Shown: positions 8,811 to 18,717, counted from the first letter of the stretch. The stretch: 64,000 nt of DNA from Fusibacter ferrireducens (GCF_015352425.1 NZ_JADKNH010000001.1:529790-593789); one strand, 5' to 3'. Notes: a model not told the origin generated them from the letters alone. A program made the numbers and translations.

Positions 8811-9731
8811 CTAAGCAATTTTTTTTGATTTTCGATAAATTCTAACTGAGAATATAGTGATGCCAATCAATGTGGCGAAATATGGAATCGTTTTTACCAG
8901 ATCCGATGAATACCCCATGGATGCCAGTGCATTGGATAATGCATCGGCAATGCCAAATAGAAATGAAGTCAGTGCAGATCCTAAAACAGTTTGTCTTCCC
9001 ATAGATTCAGCCGCAAGTGCAATCCATCCTCTACCACTGATCATATCACGTGAGAACCATGAAACATAGCCCATAGACATAAATGCGCCTCCAAAGCCAC
9101 ACATGAGTCCACTGAATAAAATTGCAATCGCCTGTATCTTAGTCACGTTAATGCCTACAGATTCCGCGGCTTCCTTTTTCTCCCCCACAGCTCTAATGTG
9201 AAAACCCAAGGCGGTTTTCTTGAGTAAGTAATACGTGAAGAGTACTGCTAAAAGTGAAAGGTAAGTTAGAATATTATGGCCGGAGATAATGTGACCGACA
9301 ATAGGTAGATCCTGAATGATCGGTATGTTAATCGTGGGCAGTACTTTACTTGCCAAGGAAATACTCGTGCCTTTATCGTGAGCAACAAGGTAAAGAAAAA
9401 ATATTGTACCGCCACTTGCCAAGCTGTTGATGGCAATACCGCCAAGGATGATATTGGTTTTGTAGTGCAAAGTAAAAAAAGCAAGGAGTCCCGAGAATGC
9501 AACAGCCATTACAAGTGCCATGATCAAACCAATAAGTGCACTTTGACTGAGATAACTAAAAAACATACCTGAGAATGCGGCAATTAGCATCAAACCTTCA
9601 AGTGAAATATTGGGTACCCCTGCTACGTCCGATACGACTGCTCCCATTGAAGCAAAAAGCAAAGGTGTCGTTACACGAAATATGGAATATATAAAATCAC
9701 TCGTGGAGATTAAATCAAGAAGCGACTTCAT
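8811..9731 (-). CDS. nupQ: Nucleoside ABC transporter permease (NupQ/YufQ type)
   Basis: 306 residues, about 8-9 membrane helices, branched-chain-amino-acid-permease superfamily. Signatures are GVPNISLEGLMLIAAFSG and LLKKTALGFHIRAVGEKKEAAESVGI, typical of the second permease of BMP-dependent purine nucleoside importers. It forms the membrane channel with the 9715-10779 permease. The two genes overlap by 17 bases; GGAGG precedes the ATG. It is the last gene of the operon. Confidence 0.85.
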   Translation of the reverse strand: MKSLLDLISTSDFIYSIFRVTTPLLFASMGAVVSDVAGVPNISLEGLMLIAAFSGMFFSYLSQSALIGLIMALVMAVAFSGLLAFFTLHYKTNIILGGIAINSLASGGTIFFLYLVAHDKGTSISLASKVLPTINIPIIQDLPIVGHIISGHNILTYLSLLAVLFTYYLLKKTALGFHIRAVGEKKEAAESVGINVTKIQAIAILFSGLMCGFGGAFMSMGYVSWFSRDMISGRGWIALAAESMGRQTVLGSALTSFLFGIADALSNALASMGYSSDLVKTIPYFATLIGITIFSVRIYRKSKKIA

Positions 9732-10779
9732 GGTTAACCTCCTTTACATCTTTTTCTATCCATCTCTGTCTGTATTTTTTGAGAAGTTTTTCAGCAGAAA
9801 TTAAGAGAATAATCAAACTCTGCAAAATGGCAATCATTTCAGTTGGGACATCTGCTGATCGGTTTACTAAGTCTGCACCGACTCTCAAATAGCCCACAAA
9901 CAAAGAGGCACCAACCACACCAAAAGGATTGTTATTGGCGAGCATCGCAATCATACAACCGTCAAAACCATAGCCCGGTAAACCGGTCCACTCAAAACGT
10001 CTATGAAGGCCTAAACACTCAACCATACCACCGACACCGGCAATGGCGCCTGCGAGCACATGAACCATAATGATGACCTTAGTGACATTGATACCCGAAT
10101 ACTGTGCAAATTTTGGATTGGTTCCTGTAACTCTGATTTCATAGCCGCTTCTCGTCTTATAGATATAGACATACACCAAAGCGGCACATAAAAGTGCAAT
10201 TAAGAACCCCGCATGGACTCTTGTACCTTTTAAGATCACAGGCAATAATGCATCAGAATTATACTTGTAAGATACCAGATTGGCAACACTTGGATCGCGT
10301 AAAATATTGTTTAAAATGTAGCTGCCTATCCCTAATACGATACTGTTCATCATGAGAGATGTGACCATTTCGTTGGCATTATATTTTGCTCTGAGAATAC
10401 CGGGAACCAACATCACGGCAGTCCCCGCTATAGCGCTTGCTGTAAAACAGGCAAGGGGTAATAAGATAGGCGGTAATTTCAACCAGATTGCAAGTATGGA
10501 ACCTATAATACCCGAGAAATAGAATACCCCTTCTCCACCTAGATTAAAGAGCCCTGTTCTAAACAGAAGAGAAATGGACAGACCAGAAAAAATCAACGGA
10601 ATTGCCGCTTCAATGATATTGCCAATATAGCGCTTTGAAGTCAAAGGTTTCAATAAGAAAATTTGGATCGACTCAAAGGGATTTTTGCTCACCATGACAA
10701 TGATGATAAAGGCAACCAAGATTGCTGCAACCATTGAAAACAATGTTCTAATAATATTAAAGGACTTTTCTCTATTCAT
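9715..10779 (-). CDS. nupP: Nucleoside ABC transporter permease (NupP/YufP type)
   Basis: 354 residues with 8-10 membrane helices. It carries the family motifs FNLGGEGVFYFSG and ETGYEIRVTG-like (SGYEIRVTGTNPKFAQYSGI), as in the first permease of BMP-type nucleoside importers. AAAGGCGG supports the ATG at 10779 rather than the in-frame codon at 10800. It overlaps the ATPase gene by eight bases and the second permease by 17, so stoichiometric coupled translation is expected. Confidence 0.85.
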   Translation of the reverse strand: MNREKSFNIIRTLFSMVAAILVAFIIIVMVSKNPFESIQIFLLKPLTSKRYIGNIIEAAIPLIFSGLSISLLFRTGLFNLGGEGVFYFSGIIGSILAIWLKLPPILLPLACFTASAIAGTAVMLVPGILRAKYNANEMVTSLMMNSIVLGIGSYILNNILRDPSVANLVSYKYNSDALLPVILKGTRVHAGFLIALLCAALVYVYIYKTRSGYEIRVTGTNPKFAQYSGINVTKVIIMVHVLAGAIAGVGGMVECLGLHRRFEWTGLPGYGFDGCMIAMLANNNPFGVVGASLFVGYLRVGADLVNRSADVPTEMIAILQSLIILLISAEKLLKKYRQRWIEKDVKEVNHEVAS

Positions 10780-12331
10780 CTCTATTAACCGCCTTTGCAA
10801 TTTGTTCTGGCGTATGTCTTTCTATTCCAAGCATATGGATGCCCAATTGTTCTTCGTTAAGGCCTTCTGTATGATCATAATAGGCCACAATTTCACCTTC
10901 ATACATTACGGCAATGACATCAGAGAGTTTAAGAATCTCGTTTAAATCCGCAGAAACCAACAAGACAGCACATCCCTGATCCCTCAGTTCTATTATTTTC
11001 TTGTGTATAATATGAGCGGCGCCTATGTCAACACCTCTTGTGGGTTGTTCGGCAATTAAAATTTGTGGATTGTTCTCACATTCCCTTGCAACGACCACTT
11101 TCTGCATATTGCCGCCTGAAAGCATGCCAATAGGTTGAGTCTGCCCCATACAACGGATTTCATAATCCGATATGTTCCGATTGACAAAAGCACTGATTTT
11201 CTTAAAATTTAAAAGGCCATGTTTACAAAAATCTTCTGAGTAGATTTGATTGGAAATCATGTTGTCGCTGATGGACTCTTTTACTGCGACGCCCTGATCT
11301 AAACGATCTTCTGGAATGTAACCAACTTCTCTTTTTCGGATTTGAGCAATGGTATCTTCTTTGATCGTTTGACCATTAAATGAGATATCGCCGTTTTGAA
11401 TAGGCATACGTCTCGTCAACATATCGATTAACTCCACTTGACCATTGCCTTGCACGCCAGCGATTCCAAAAATCATGCCGCCTTTAACACCGAAGTTAAT
11501 TTCTTTGAGTAATTGTACCTGTTCTTGATCCTTATAGGTGATGTGGTCAACACTTATTTTATTGGTGCTATAGTGATGTGCGTTCTTCTTTATAGAAATA
11601 TCCATCTCACAACCCATGATAAAATTAGAAATTTCTTTTTCTGAAACATCAGACGCATTGTAAGTTCCAACTGTTTTGCCACTTCTTATGACCGTGATGC
11701 GATCAGATATTAGCTTAATTTCTGGAATCTTGTGAGAAATAAAGACAATCGTATGTCCTTGTGCCTTTAGATGCATCAATTCCTTAAAAAGTTGTTCCGT
11801 TTCCTGTGGTGCAAGAACTGCTGTGGGTTCGTCGAGAATTAATATTTCTGCACCACGTGCAAGGGCTTTTAAGATCTCAACCTTTTGCTTTACCCCAACT
11901 GGGAGCTTCTTGGTGATCTCTTTAGGATCTACGATCAAATTGTATTTTTTACTCAATGCCTCCGTAAACTGAATGGATTTTTCTTCGTTGACAAACAGTC
12001 TTTTTTTCATCTCCATGCCTAACACAATATTCTGTGCGACGGAAAAAGATTCAACCAACATAAAATGCTGATGGACCATTCCAATACCATTTTTTATGGC
12101 TTCTTTTGAATCCGAGAACTGGACCTGCTTGCCGTTTAAAATGATTTCTCCACGGGATGGCGCTTCCATCCCGAAGAGAATTTTCATCAATGTTGTTTTA
12201 CCAGAACCATTTTCACCCACGAGTGAATGAATCTCACCTTTTTTTAGATTAAAGGAGACATTCGAGTTCGCTACGACGCCGTTTCCATATATTTTTGAAA
12301 TGTTGTTCATTTCTAAAATGTAATTGCTCAT
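10772..12331 (-). CDS. nupO: Nucleoside ABC transporter ATP-binding protein (NupO/YufO type)
   Basis: 519 residues with two fused ATPase domains. Domain 1 has Walker A GENGSGKTT (about 39-47), a diverged signature LPVGVKQK and Walker B LILDEPTAVL. Domain 2 has the degenerate P-loop region GVQGNGQVE, signature LSGGNMQK and LIAEQPTRGVDIG. This asymmetric layout is typical of sugar and nucleoside importers of the RbsA/YufO group. It energises uptake through the two downstream permeases. Confidence 0.9.
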   Translation of the reverse strand: MSNYILEMNNISKIYGNGVVANSNVSFNLKKGEIHSLVGENGSGKTTLMKILFGMEAPSRGEIILNGKQVQFSDSKEAIKNGIGMVHQHFMLVESFSVAQNIVLGMEMKKRLFVNEEKSIQFTEALSKKYNLIVDPKEITKKLPVGVKQKVEILKALARGAEILILDEPTAVLAPQETEQLFKELMHLKAQGHTIVFISHKIPEIKLISDRITVIRSGKTVGTYNASDVSEKEISNFIMGCEMDISIKKNAHHYSTNKISVDHITYKDQEQVQLLKEINFGVKGGMIFGIAGVQGNGQVELIDMLTRRMPIQNGDISFNGQTIKEDTIAQIRKREVGYIPEDRLDQGVAVKESISDNMISNQIYSEDFCKHGLLNFKKISAFVNRNISDYEIRCMGQTQPIGMLSGGNMQKVVVARECENNPQILIAEQPTRGVDIGAAHIIHKKIIELRDQGCAVLLVSADLNEILKLSDVIAVMYEGEIVAYYDHTEGLNEEQLGIHMLGIERHTPEQIAKAVNRDE

Positions 12332-12385
12332 ATATCCACCTTAATCTTTAACGATCATACAATTTAGCTACTATACAATATGAAT

Positions 12386-13543
12386 CTAAGGACGTACAGC
12401 ATCTCTGATTGTATTGACTTGTTCAGTGGTTAGCCCTGCTGTATCCGTTATTGTAGCTTCTCCATTTACAACTTTTGCTTGAAGTTCACTCACTGTATTT
12501 CGATCGGATTCACTTAAAAGTTTTTGATAGAATTCATTATTTGCAATGCCAACGGCGCCATCTTTAAGGCCATAGAAGCCTTTTGTGCCATACGCAACAT
12601 CATCAGCCATAGCTTTTTTTACAATCATTAGAGCCGTTTGAGGAATATTCTTGATTGCAGAAGTGATGATGACATTAGCCATATCCGGTTGTGCTTCTTT
12701 CAATGCCTCAGCTTGATCTGAATCCACACCAATTGCAAATTTTTCTTTGGCAACAGCTGCATCGATAACGCCCAGGCCGGATTGTCCTGCTGCTGCAAAT
12801 ATAACAGAAACGCCTGAATTATAAAGCAATAGGCCATTTTCTTTACCTTTAGCTGTATCTGTGAAGCTGCCCACATATGAAGCCGCCACTTTAATATCTG
12901 GATTTATTTGTTGAGCACCTTCAATATAGCCTACCAAAAATTCATTGATGCCTGGTATATCCATGCCACCCACGAAACCAATTGTATTTTCACCAAGTTC
13001 TTTTGCCTTTAATGCTGCAACGGCACCACTGAGATAACACATTTCATTGTTTTTAGGTGAGATGATGTAGACATTCGCTGGTATCTCTTCCATTGTATCA
13101 TCTAAATTGATAAATTTCTGCTCAGGGTATTCTTCAGCTATTTGAGTCAATGCATCGTCACCATTGCTTGACACCGTTAAAATAAGATCATAATTTTTTT
13201 CACATAAATCGACATAAGCGGAATAGTATTTAGAAGAATCAGAGCCACTTTCCACATAGTCAACTTGGATTCCTAGTTCAGATTTTAGCAATTCAATTGA
13301 ATTAAAAGCAGCATCGAAAAATGATTTGTCCCCTAAGTTACCTGGTATCATCAATGCAACTTTATAGTCTGAAGTATCATTTTCAGTGTTGGTATTTGTG
13401 GCATTAGTACTTTCTTCACTTTTATTGCTTTCAGTGTTTTGAGCATTTTGAGTGTCATTCGTATTTGGTTGCGATGAACATCCTGTGAAAAATACCCCCA
13501 TCATTAGACTCATAGCAAGCAATAGTGCAAACGCTTTTTTCAT
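12386..13543 (-). CDS. nupN: BMP/PnrA-family purine nucleoside-binding lipoprotein
   Basis: 385 residues. A lipoprotein signal peptide ends in FFTGCSSQ (lipidated Cys near 22), followed by a Asn/Thr/Ser-rich linker (25-58) and a BMP domain (NLGDKSFFDAAFNSIE, GFVGGMDIPGINEF, AAAGQSGLGVIDAA, IGVDSDQAE). BMP lipoproteins of this operon type capture nucleosides outside the membrane and deliver them to the importer. AGGGAGG precedes the ATG. It sits between the nucleoside hydrolase and the transporter genes. Confidence 0.9.
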   Translation of the reverse strand: MKKAFALLLAMSLMMGVFFTGCSSQPNTNDTQNAQNTESNKSEESTNATNTNTENDTSDYKVALMIPGNLGDKSFFDAAFNSIELLKSELGIQVDYVESGSDSSKYYSAYVDLCEKNYDLILTVSSNGDDALTQIAEEYPEQKFINLDDTMEEIPANVYIISPKNNEMCYLSGAVAALKAKELGENTIGFVGGMDIPGINEFLVGYIEGAQQINPDIKVAASYVGSFTDTAKGKENGLLLYNSGVSVIFAAAGQSGLGVIDAAVAKEKFAIGVDSDQAEALKEAQPDMANVIITSAIKNIPQTALMIVKKAMADDVAYGTKGFYGLKDGAVGIANNEFYQKLLSESDRNTVSELQAKVVNGEATITDTAGLTTEQVNTIRDAVRP

Positions 13544-13614
13544 AATTTAGTCCTCCCTTTTTTCTTATACGCTTTAATTGGCATAATCTTTTTATATACT
13601 TCAAAGTATTTTAT

Positions 13615-14517
13615 TTATGAAATCCTTTTTATGACAAGATCTCTGAATTTGGCTTCATCCATTTTAGTGGCGTAGCGAAAATTCCGATCCGTCTTGGAAT
13701 GAATTTCATAAGCATTTACTTTAAATACAATGGCGCCCCGTGTACTCGTCCCAGAAAGCTCAATGGTGAAGTCACTTTGTTTTAATTCAACAATCGATGG
13801 ATCAATTAAATAGGCGATTAAAAGCACATCGTGAAATGTGACGGGATAGCCTGTCTTTTCTTTAAATATTTCTATCCCATTACGATAATACATCATGCGT
13901 TCACTCTTATTAGAAAAGAGTGAATCTAACAATTCCTCTTGTATAAGACAATATTTGGTGACATCCAGTCCAAACATGGTTAATGACTCTGAAAAATCCA
14001 TTACAATCCTTGCGGCTTCAGGATCACATAATAGATTCCATTCAGGTGCACTACTTGTGAACATACCTCCCATGGCAATAATTTGGACATTTTTCATAAT
14101 TTCTGGTGCCCTATGAAAGGCTAACCCTAGATTGGTCATGGCACCCATTGCCACGATAATTAATTCAGGGTTATCTCTAACCGATTGAATGATAAAATCA
14201 ACGGCATCTATATCTGTTTTAGGATTATAGTGAACGCCTTTATTTAAAATTTCATATTGAATAGGTGATTCTTCATGTACGGGTCTTTCAATAAGTGGTG
14301 TGCCATAACCTGCATATATGGGGATGTCAGTTCTGCCGTATTGCTTACATAAATCCATCACCATTTCTGCTCTTTTATATGTGTTCTGATAGACTGTGGT
14401 AATCCCCATGATTTCGAGTTCGGGTGAATTCAGTGCCATGATTATAGCAGCGGCATCATCTACATCATCACCTAAATCGGTGTCTATTAAAATCGTCTTT
14501 GTATTTTTTTTAGTCAT
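13615..14517 (-). CDS. Nucleoside hydrolase (inosine/uridine-preferring type)
   Basis: 300 residues. The N-terminal IDTDLGDDVDDAAAI is the calcium-binding Asp cluster of the nucleoside hydrolase family; VAMGAMTNLGLAF and AMGGMF and FHDVLLIAYLIDP complete the active-site signature. It hydrolyses the N-glycosidic bond of ribonucleosides, releasing base and ribose, which fits the linked nucleoside importer. The ORF is open to 14625, but TTAGGAG upstream of the ATG at 14517 and the family start pattern support this start. It is the first gene of the operon. Confidence 0.88.
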   Translation of the reverse strand: MTKKNTKTILIDTDLGDDVDDAAAIIMALNSPELEIMGITTVYQNTYKRAEMVMDLCKQYGRTDIPIYAGYGTPLIERPVHEESPIQYEILNKGVHYNPKTDIDAVDFIIQSVRDNPELIIVAMGAMTNLGLAFHRAPEIMKNVQIIAMGGMFTSSAPEWNLLCDPEAARIVMDFSESLTMFGLDVTKYCLIQEELLDSLFSNKSERMMYYRNGIEIFKEKTGYPVTFHDVLLIAYLIDPSIVELKQSDFTIELSGTSTRGAIVFKVNAYEIHSKTDRNFRYATKMDEAKFRDLVIKRIS

Positions 14518-14587
14518 CCTTATGCTCCTAACCCCTATAGAAAATTGGTGTGGTTTTCTGAATTCTTTGTGTTGTTTTTCTGAATTC

Positions 14588-14593
14588 ATTATA
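14588..14593 (-). promoter_or_regulatory. Putative -10 box of the nucleoside operon
   Basis: TATAAT on the minus strand, about 70 bases before the ATG at 14517. The -35 region is poor, which would suit an activator-dependent promoter. Confidence 0.45.
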
Positions 14594-14608
14594 AAGAGTG
14601 AATCAATT

Positions 14609-14627
14609 TCATGTAAAGGACACATGA
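14609..14627. promoter_or_regulatory. Putative operator palindrome upstream of the nucleoside operon
   Basis: TCATGT-N7-ACATGA, a perfect 6-bp inverted repeat centred about 37 bases upstream of the predicted start point. A Crp/Fnr-family regulator gene is immediately upstream, so this is a candidate binding site. The assignment is inference. Confidence 0.4.
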
Positions 14628-14655
14628 CCTTTTCCTGAAATATAATTTAAAATAA

Positions 14656-14690
14656 AAACAAGGCCGCATTTTGAGCGTTGCCTTGTTTTT
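14656..14690. terminator. Bidirectional terminator of the Crp/Fnr gene
   Basis: ACAAGGC ... GCCTTGT hairpin with A-rich and T-rich flanks on either side. On the minus strand it lies 22 bases after the Crp/Fnr stop codon and ends in TTTTATTTT. Confidence 0.8.
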
Positions 14691-14711
14691 TTGTTCTTGT
14701 CTTCGTCTTCA

Positions 14712-15401
14712 TCAGCTCCAAAGATTTTTGAGAAGGAGCTTATATTTTTCATCTGTAATAATCATCTTTTTATTCTTAGATGCAATTTCTTCTAATGCCT
14801 TTAATTTTTGAATGCTTCTCCCCACTGTGCGAATGCTCACACCAATATTTTTGGCAATATCTTCATATTGTGCTTCAATAACAACGCGTTTGCCTTCGTC
14901 TTTATGTGTGTCATAATAGTGGATCAGGTAGTATCTAAGCCTATTCAATCCATCAAGGTAATAAAAGATGCCATCATCACCTGAGCGCTTATATAAATCC
15001 TCAGCAATCAGCGTGATACATCGGCGCAACATTTCTTGATTGGTCATGACAAAATCATAGACCACAGCTGATTCCACTCTTAGGGCGACAAGCTCTGTAA
15101 CACTGATAACTGTCGCTACATAACTGTTTTTCTTGGCAAATACCTCAAGCATGCCAACATTGCCATTGCTTTTATCAATTTGAAAGTAGTTGTATTCATT
15201 GCCATCTGTGTAGTGCTTGGTTCCAAGCGCAGTACCTGACTTAATAAAATAGAGATATTTTGGAAAATCTCCTCTTGTCACAATAAAGGATTTTGGTGCA
15301 TATGTGATCCATGTGCCCATATCAACAATTTCTTTTGGCAATATGGATAAATTAAACGTGGATTCATTTTCGTATTTGGCCCATTCACTTGTGAGATTCA
15401 T
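14712..15401 (-). CDS. Crp/Fnr-family transcriptional regulator
   Basis: 229 residues. An N-terminal cyclic-nucleotide-binding-type jelly roll (about 15-130; YLYFIKSGTA, GNVGMLEVFAKKNSYVATVISVTE) is followed by a C-terminal winged helix-turn-helix (YEDIAKNIGVSIRTVGRSIQKL, about 182-203). No cysteine cluster typical of Fnr is seen, so it is not an obvious oxygen sensor. AGGAAGG before the ATG at 15401 decides the start (open to 15434). It may control the nucleoside operon just downstream. Confidence 0.85.
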   Translation of the reverse strand: MNLTSEWAKYENESTFNLSILPKEIVDMGTWITYAPKSFIVTRGDFPKYLYFIKSGTALGTKHYTDGNEYNYFQIDKSNGNVGMLEVFAKKNSYVATVISVTELVALRVESAVVYDFVMTNQEMLRRCITLIAEDLYKRSGDDGIFYYLDGLNRLRYYLIHYYDTHKDEGKRVVIEAQYEDIAKNIGVSIRTVGRSIQKLKALEEIASKNKKMIITDEKYKLLLKNLWS

Positions 15402-15474
15402 CGTCTCATCCTTCCTACTAATTGCCTTTTTCATTTGTTTTTATATTTGCTTTATCTTTTTATCAGATGTCCTT

Positions 15475-15873
15475 TTAAAGGCCGGAATTGCTTCTGATTT
15501 CAACGATAGTGCCTTCAGGAGCCTTTATTTTGAACAGCTTGCCACCTTTTACTTCATAGATGTCTTGTCCTTCTTTTTTTTGAAATCGATCAAACCCAAG
15601 TTTTTTAATTCGATGGTATTCAGAATCGATATCTTCTGTTGAGAGCGCAAAGTGCACGATGCCCTTGCTGTTTTTGTTGTAATCACTCAGCGCTTCACCT
15701 ATTTTATGTGTTTGAAGCTCAATCATAACACCAGAAAGTTCCAACCAAGAATTAAAGGCTCTCATATGAAAGTTTGGCGTTTCTTGAATCAATTTAAACC
15801 CTAAAATAGTCATATAAAACTGCTTTGAAGCTTCATAGCAATCCGTTTGAATACAAATATGGTGCATTTTCAT
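15475..15873 (-). CDS. VOC family (glyoxalase/bleomycin-resistance fold) protein
   Basis: 132 residues, the usual length for a single VOC domain built from two beta-alpha-beta-beta-beta halves. It begins HHICIQTDCYEASKQFYMTILGF and has GIVHFALSTEDID then GTIVEIRS. Metal-binding positions are plausible (His5, Glu near the C-terminus) but the substrate is unknown. GGAGG precedes the ATG. Confidence 0.8.
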   Translation of the reverse strand: MKMHHICIQTDCYEASKQFYMTILGFKLIQETPNFHMRAFNSWLELSGVMIELQTHKIGEALSDYNKNSKGIVHFALSTEDIDSEYHRIKKLGFDRFQKKEGQDIYEVKGGKLFKIKAPEGTIVEIRSNSGL

Positions 15874-15944
15874 ATCTTTATGCCTCCTATAGTGAATCGA
15901 TTATTATGCCACCTATTACACATGTCCATATAGAGCCCTTTGAG

Positions 15945-17231
15945 CTAATTAAAGATCTCACCAAGCAATTCATTATAGCCGTTGAATCTGTTAATAAGAG
16001 CATAGTTGAGGAACAGCACCCGGTCTACCTTTTGCTCACGAACAAAATCAATTAGATTGCCCTCCCAAAGTCTAGGATCAATCACATAGATGTCTTTAAA
16101 GTCGGCTGTTAAATAAGGGATAAAAGCATTTGCGTAAGAGTCTTTAATCACGAGCAATTTATCGTTAGAACAAGCATCTTTACTGACGATTTGAATCAGA
16201 GCGTGATCTCCTTTTAAAAAAACAGCGTACTCATCTTCAGGTGTACTGTAGAGCTCACTTACCACAGGATTGGGTTCTCCTATCAGGTCACTGCCAAAAT
16301 AGAAAACAGCAGATTGTGCCGATTTAGGCACATTGACATTTACAATATCTGGCGTAGACCTCAGAACTTCACTTTGAGTGACTCTATATAAACTGCCAAG
16401 GTAATTCGATAATTCATAGTGCACGTCTGTCTGATAAGGTTCCAGTGCCAACTCAGTATCTGATTCACTTTTTAATGCTTTTTTATAAATTTCATAGGCA
16501 TAAAAAGCGCCAAGCTGAGTCCAATGGTGGTCCGTTCGAAAGTAGATATATTCATTGGCATGGTCATTTAAAGTCTCTAGAACATCTATCGGATTGACAT
16601 TCACAAGTTGCTTATAGGCTTCGTTGATGGTTTCAGACTGGGAATACGTGAGTGCCTTTACTTCTGGATCATCTAGAAACTCTATTTGTGTTGGCACTAA
16701 CATGGCATCCACGGCAACCGTTTCGGGTAATTTGCTTTTAAATGCATTAAGTGTTTGAGCATAAAGGGATATGGCATCTGGATTATAAATGTTGAGCTCA
16801 TAAGCTGTGTTATCCATAATGAGCACAGAGCCCATCTCAACTGTGTTCACAAGATCTTCCTCTACACCATCTGATTCTGGCATTTGCTTAGAAGCATTTT
16901 CGGAAACCGAATCGTTATGGGTGTTCGTTTGTTGTTTCCAATCTGAAGCAACATTGATCCCCTCTGTATCTATAATGGACATTTTATTTGAAAAGCCCTT
17001 TAATGAATCCATTTGGGCAGACAGAGATAAAAACGAAGTTCGCCAAGGGAAATCATCAGAGTAGATGGTTTCAATATCATCAAACAATGAACGATCTGCA
17101 ATGGAATCCCAAAGACTCGATCTGCTATTTATCGCATTGAGCATTAGAGCACCATTGTTTGAAAAACTCATGATATTAAAAACAAGGATAAATATTAAGA
17201 AAAATAGAGCTGGAAAATAAAATCTTTTCAT
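15945..17231 (-). CDS. DHHW family protein (AlgX/AlgJ-like SGNH, polysaccharide O-acetylation)
   Basis: 428 residues with an N-terminal membrane anchor (3-21) and an extracellular SGNH-like domain. The diagnostic motif RTDHHWTQLGAFYAYE is near residue 230, and KDSYANAFIPYL near 385 resembles the catalytic nucleophile block. DHHW proteins pair with MBOAT membrane acyltransferases to O-acetylate an exported polymer, as AlgJ/AlgX do with AlgI. It follows the MBOAT gene by 67 bases. AAAGGAA supports the ATG at 17231 (ORF open to 17285). Confidence 0.85.
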   Translation of the reverse strand: MKRFYFPALFFLIFILVFNIMSFSNNGALMLNAINSRSSLWDSIADRSLFDDIETIYSDDFPWRTSFLSLSAQMDSLKGFSNKMSIIDTEGINVASDWKQQTNTHNDSVSENASKQMPESDGVEEDLVNTVEMGSVLIMDNTAYELNIYNPDAISLYAQTLNAFKSKLPETVAVDAMLVPTQIEFLDDPEVKALTYSQSETINEAYKQLVNVNPIDVLETLNDHANEYIYFRTDHHWTQLGAFYAYEIYKKALKSESDTELALEPYQTDVHYELSNYLGSLYRVTQSEVLRSTPDIVNVNVPKSAQSAVFYFGSDLIGEPNPVVSELYSTPEDEYAVFLKGDHALIQIVSKDACSNDKLLVIKDSYANAFIPYLTADFKDIYVIDPRLWEGNLIDFVREQKVDRVLFLNYALINRFNGYNELLGEIFN

Positions 17232-17298
17232 TGGAATTCCTTTCAAAAGACTTAAGTTTATAAAGACAACGCCAGCACAGGCCATTAAAATCTAACCC

Positions 17299-18717
17299 CT
17301 AAAATCTAAAATAGATAAAGGGATTATAAGACTGTCCAAGGATAAGTGCCGTGGAAATCGTCAAAACTGCTAAAACAAAAACGCCTTTTAACACATCACT
17401 CAACAATAACGGTATAAAACTAGAAGTACTTAACTTATGCTGAGCTTTTTCATACAAGTGTTTAGAAATTGGCATACAGAAGATAATCGCAAGCAAAAGA
17501 AATGCTGCATTGGATTTAATTCGAAGGAGATCAGTAGCTTGAAAGAGCTCTACACCGCTCATACCAAGCATGGTTTTCATATAGGCGAGGCCTTGGCTCA
17601 GATCTGTATAATAGAAAAGCACCCAACCCAATAAAACAGCACCTATTAGGTAAATATGATTTATAAATCGGGGAATTCTATCCAGTATTCTAAGCAAAAA
17701 TTGTTTCTCTAGGACGATAAGAACACCATAATAAAGGCCCCATAAAACGAAATTCCAACTCGCACCATGCCAAAGTCCTGTTAAAAACCACACTGTTGCA
17801 AGATTAAATAAACGTCTTTTTCGGTTGCCGCCCATGGGAATATAGACATAGTCTCTAAAAAATGAACCCAGTGATATATGCCAACGCCTCCAAAACTCCG
17901 TTGCAGATCGAGAGACATAAGGATAATTAAAGTTTTCTTTATAAGTAAATCCAAACATGTGCCCCAGCCCTATGGCCATATCTGAATAGCCTGAAAAATC
18001 AAAGTAAATTTGAATGGCAAACAATAAGATGCCAAGCCAAGACCCCATCACGGTGAGATTTGAAAAGGACTGATCCAAGTACACTCTGGCCAAATCCCCT
18101 GCAGTGTTAGCGATGATCACTTTCTTACCAAGGCCTATAATAAACCTTAGCACACCCTTGTTGAATCTTTCCCATGATAAAACGCGAACTTCAATTTCTT
18201 TGGCAATATCTTTATAGCGGACAATGGGACCAGCCACAAGTTGGTGGAAAAGTGATACGAACAGTAAAAAACTTAAAAAGCTCTTCTGTGCTTTTACCTC
18301 ACCTCTGTAGACGTCTACTGTGTAAGAAAGCGTTTGAAATGTATAGAAAGATATGCCTATGGGCAAGCTAAATGAAGGTGCTATATAGTTGAGATTAAAA
18401 ACAGCATTTAGCGATTGAGTGAAAAAAGCACTGTATTTAAATATACTGAGAAGGCCTAAATTAATTACAAGTGATGAGAGGAGTACCAATCTTTTTTGCC
18501 ATTGTTTATTGGTATTTTCTATGACGCGGCCATGTATGTAATCAACTGTAGCACTTAAAATTAAAAGAGACACCCAAATGGGCTCACCCCAAGCGTAAAA
18601 AAACAATGAAAAAATAACGAGTACAACATCCTTTAACTTTTGCTTAGGCATCAAGTAATAAAATACAAGACATACTGGTAAGAATGCAAATAAAAAGAAC
18701 AAGTTTGAAAATACCAC
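17299..18717 (-). CDS. MBOAT family O-acyltransferase (AlgI-like)
   Basis: 472 residues with 10-12 membrane helices, the usual AlgI/DltB-like length. The MBOAT core is clear: YVYIPMGGNRKRRLFNL followed by WFLTGLWHGASWNFVLWG, which contains the conserved catalytic histidine (near residue 320). It passes acetyl groups across the membrane to the DHHW partner encoded next. GTG start behind AGGAGGG. Which polymer is acetylated cannot be told from this window; no polysaccharide synthase is adjacent. Confidence 0.9.
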   Translation of the reverse strand: MVFSNLFFLFAFLPVCLVFYYLMPKQKLKDVVLVIFSLFFYAWGEPIWVSLLILSATVDYIHGRVIENTNKQWQKRLVLLSSLVINLGLLSIFKYSAFFTQSLNAVFNLNYIAPSFSLPIGISFYTFQTLSYTVDVYRGEVKAQKSFLSFLLFVSLFHQLVAGPIVRYKDIAKEIEVRVLSWERFNKGVLRFIIGLGKKVIIANTAGDLARVYLDQSFSNLTVMGSWLGILLFAIQIYFDFSGYSDMAIGLGHMFGFTYKENFNYPYVSRSATEFWRRWHISLGSFFRDYVYIPMGGNRKRRLFNLATVWFLTGLWHGASWNFVLWGLYYGVLIVLEKQFLLRILDRIPRFINHIYLIGAVLLGWVLFYYTDLSQGLAYMKTMLGMSGVELFQATDLLRIKSNAAFLLLAIIFCMPISKHLYEKAQHKLSTSSFIPLLLSDVLKGVFVLAVLTISTALILGQSYNPFIYFRF

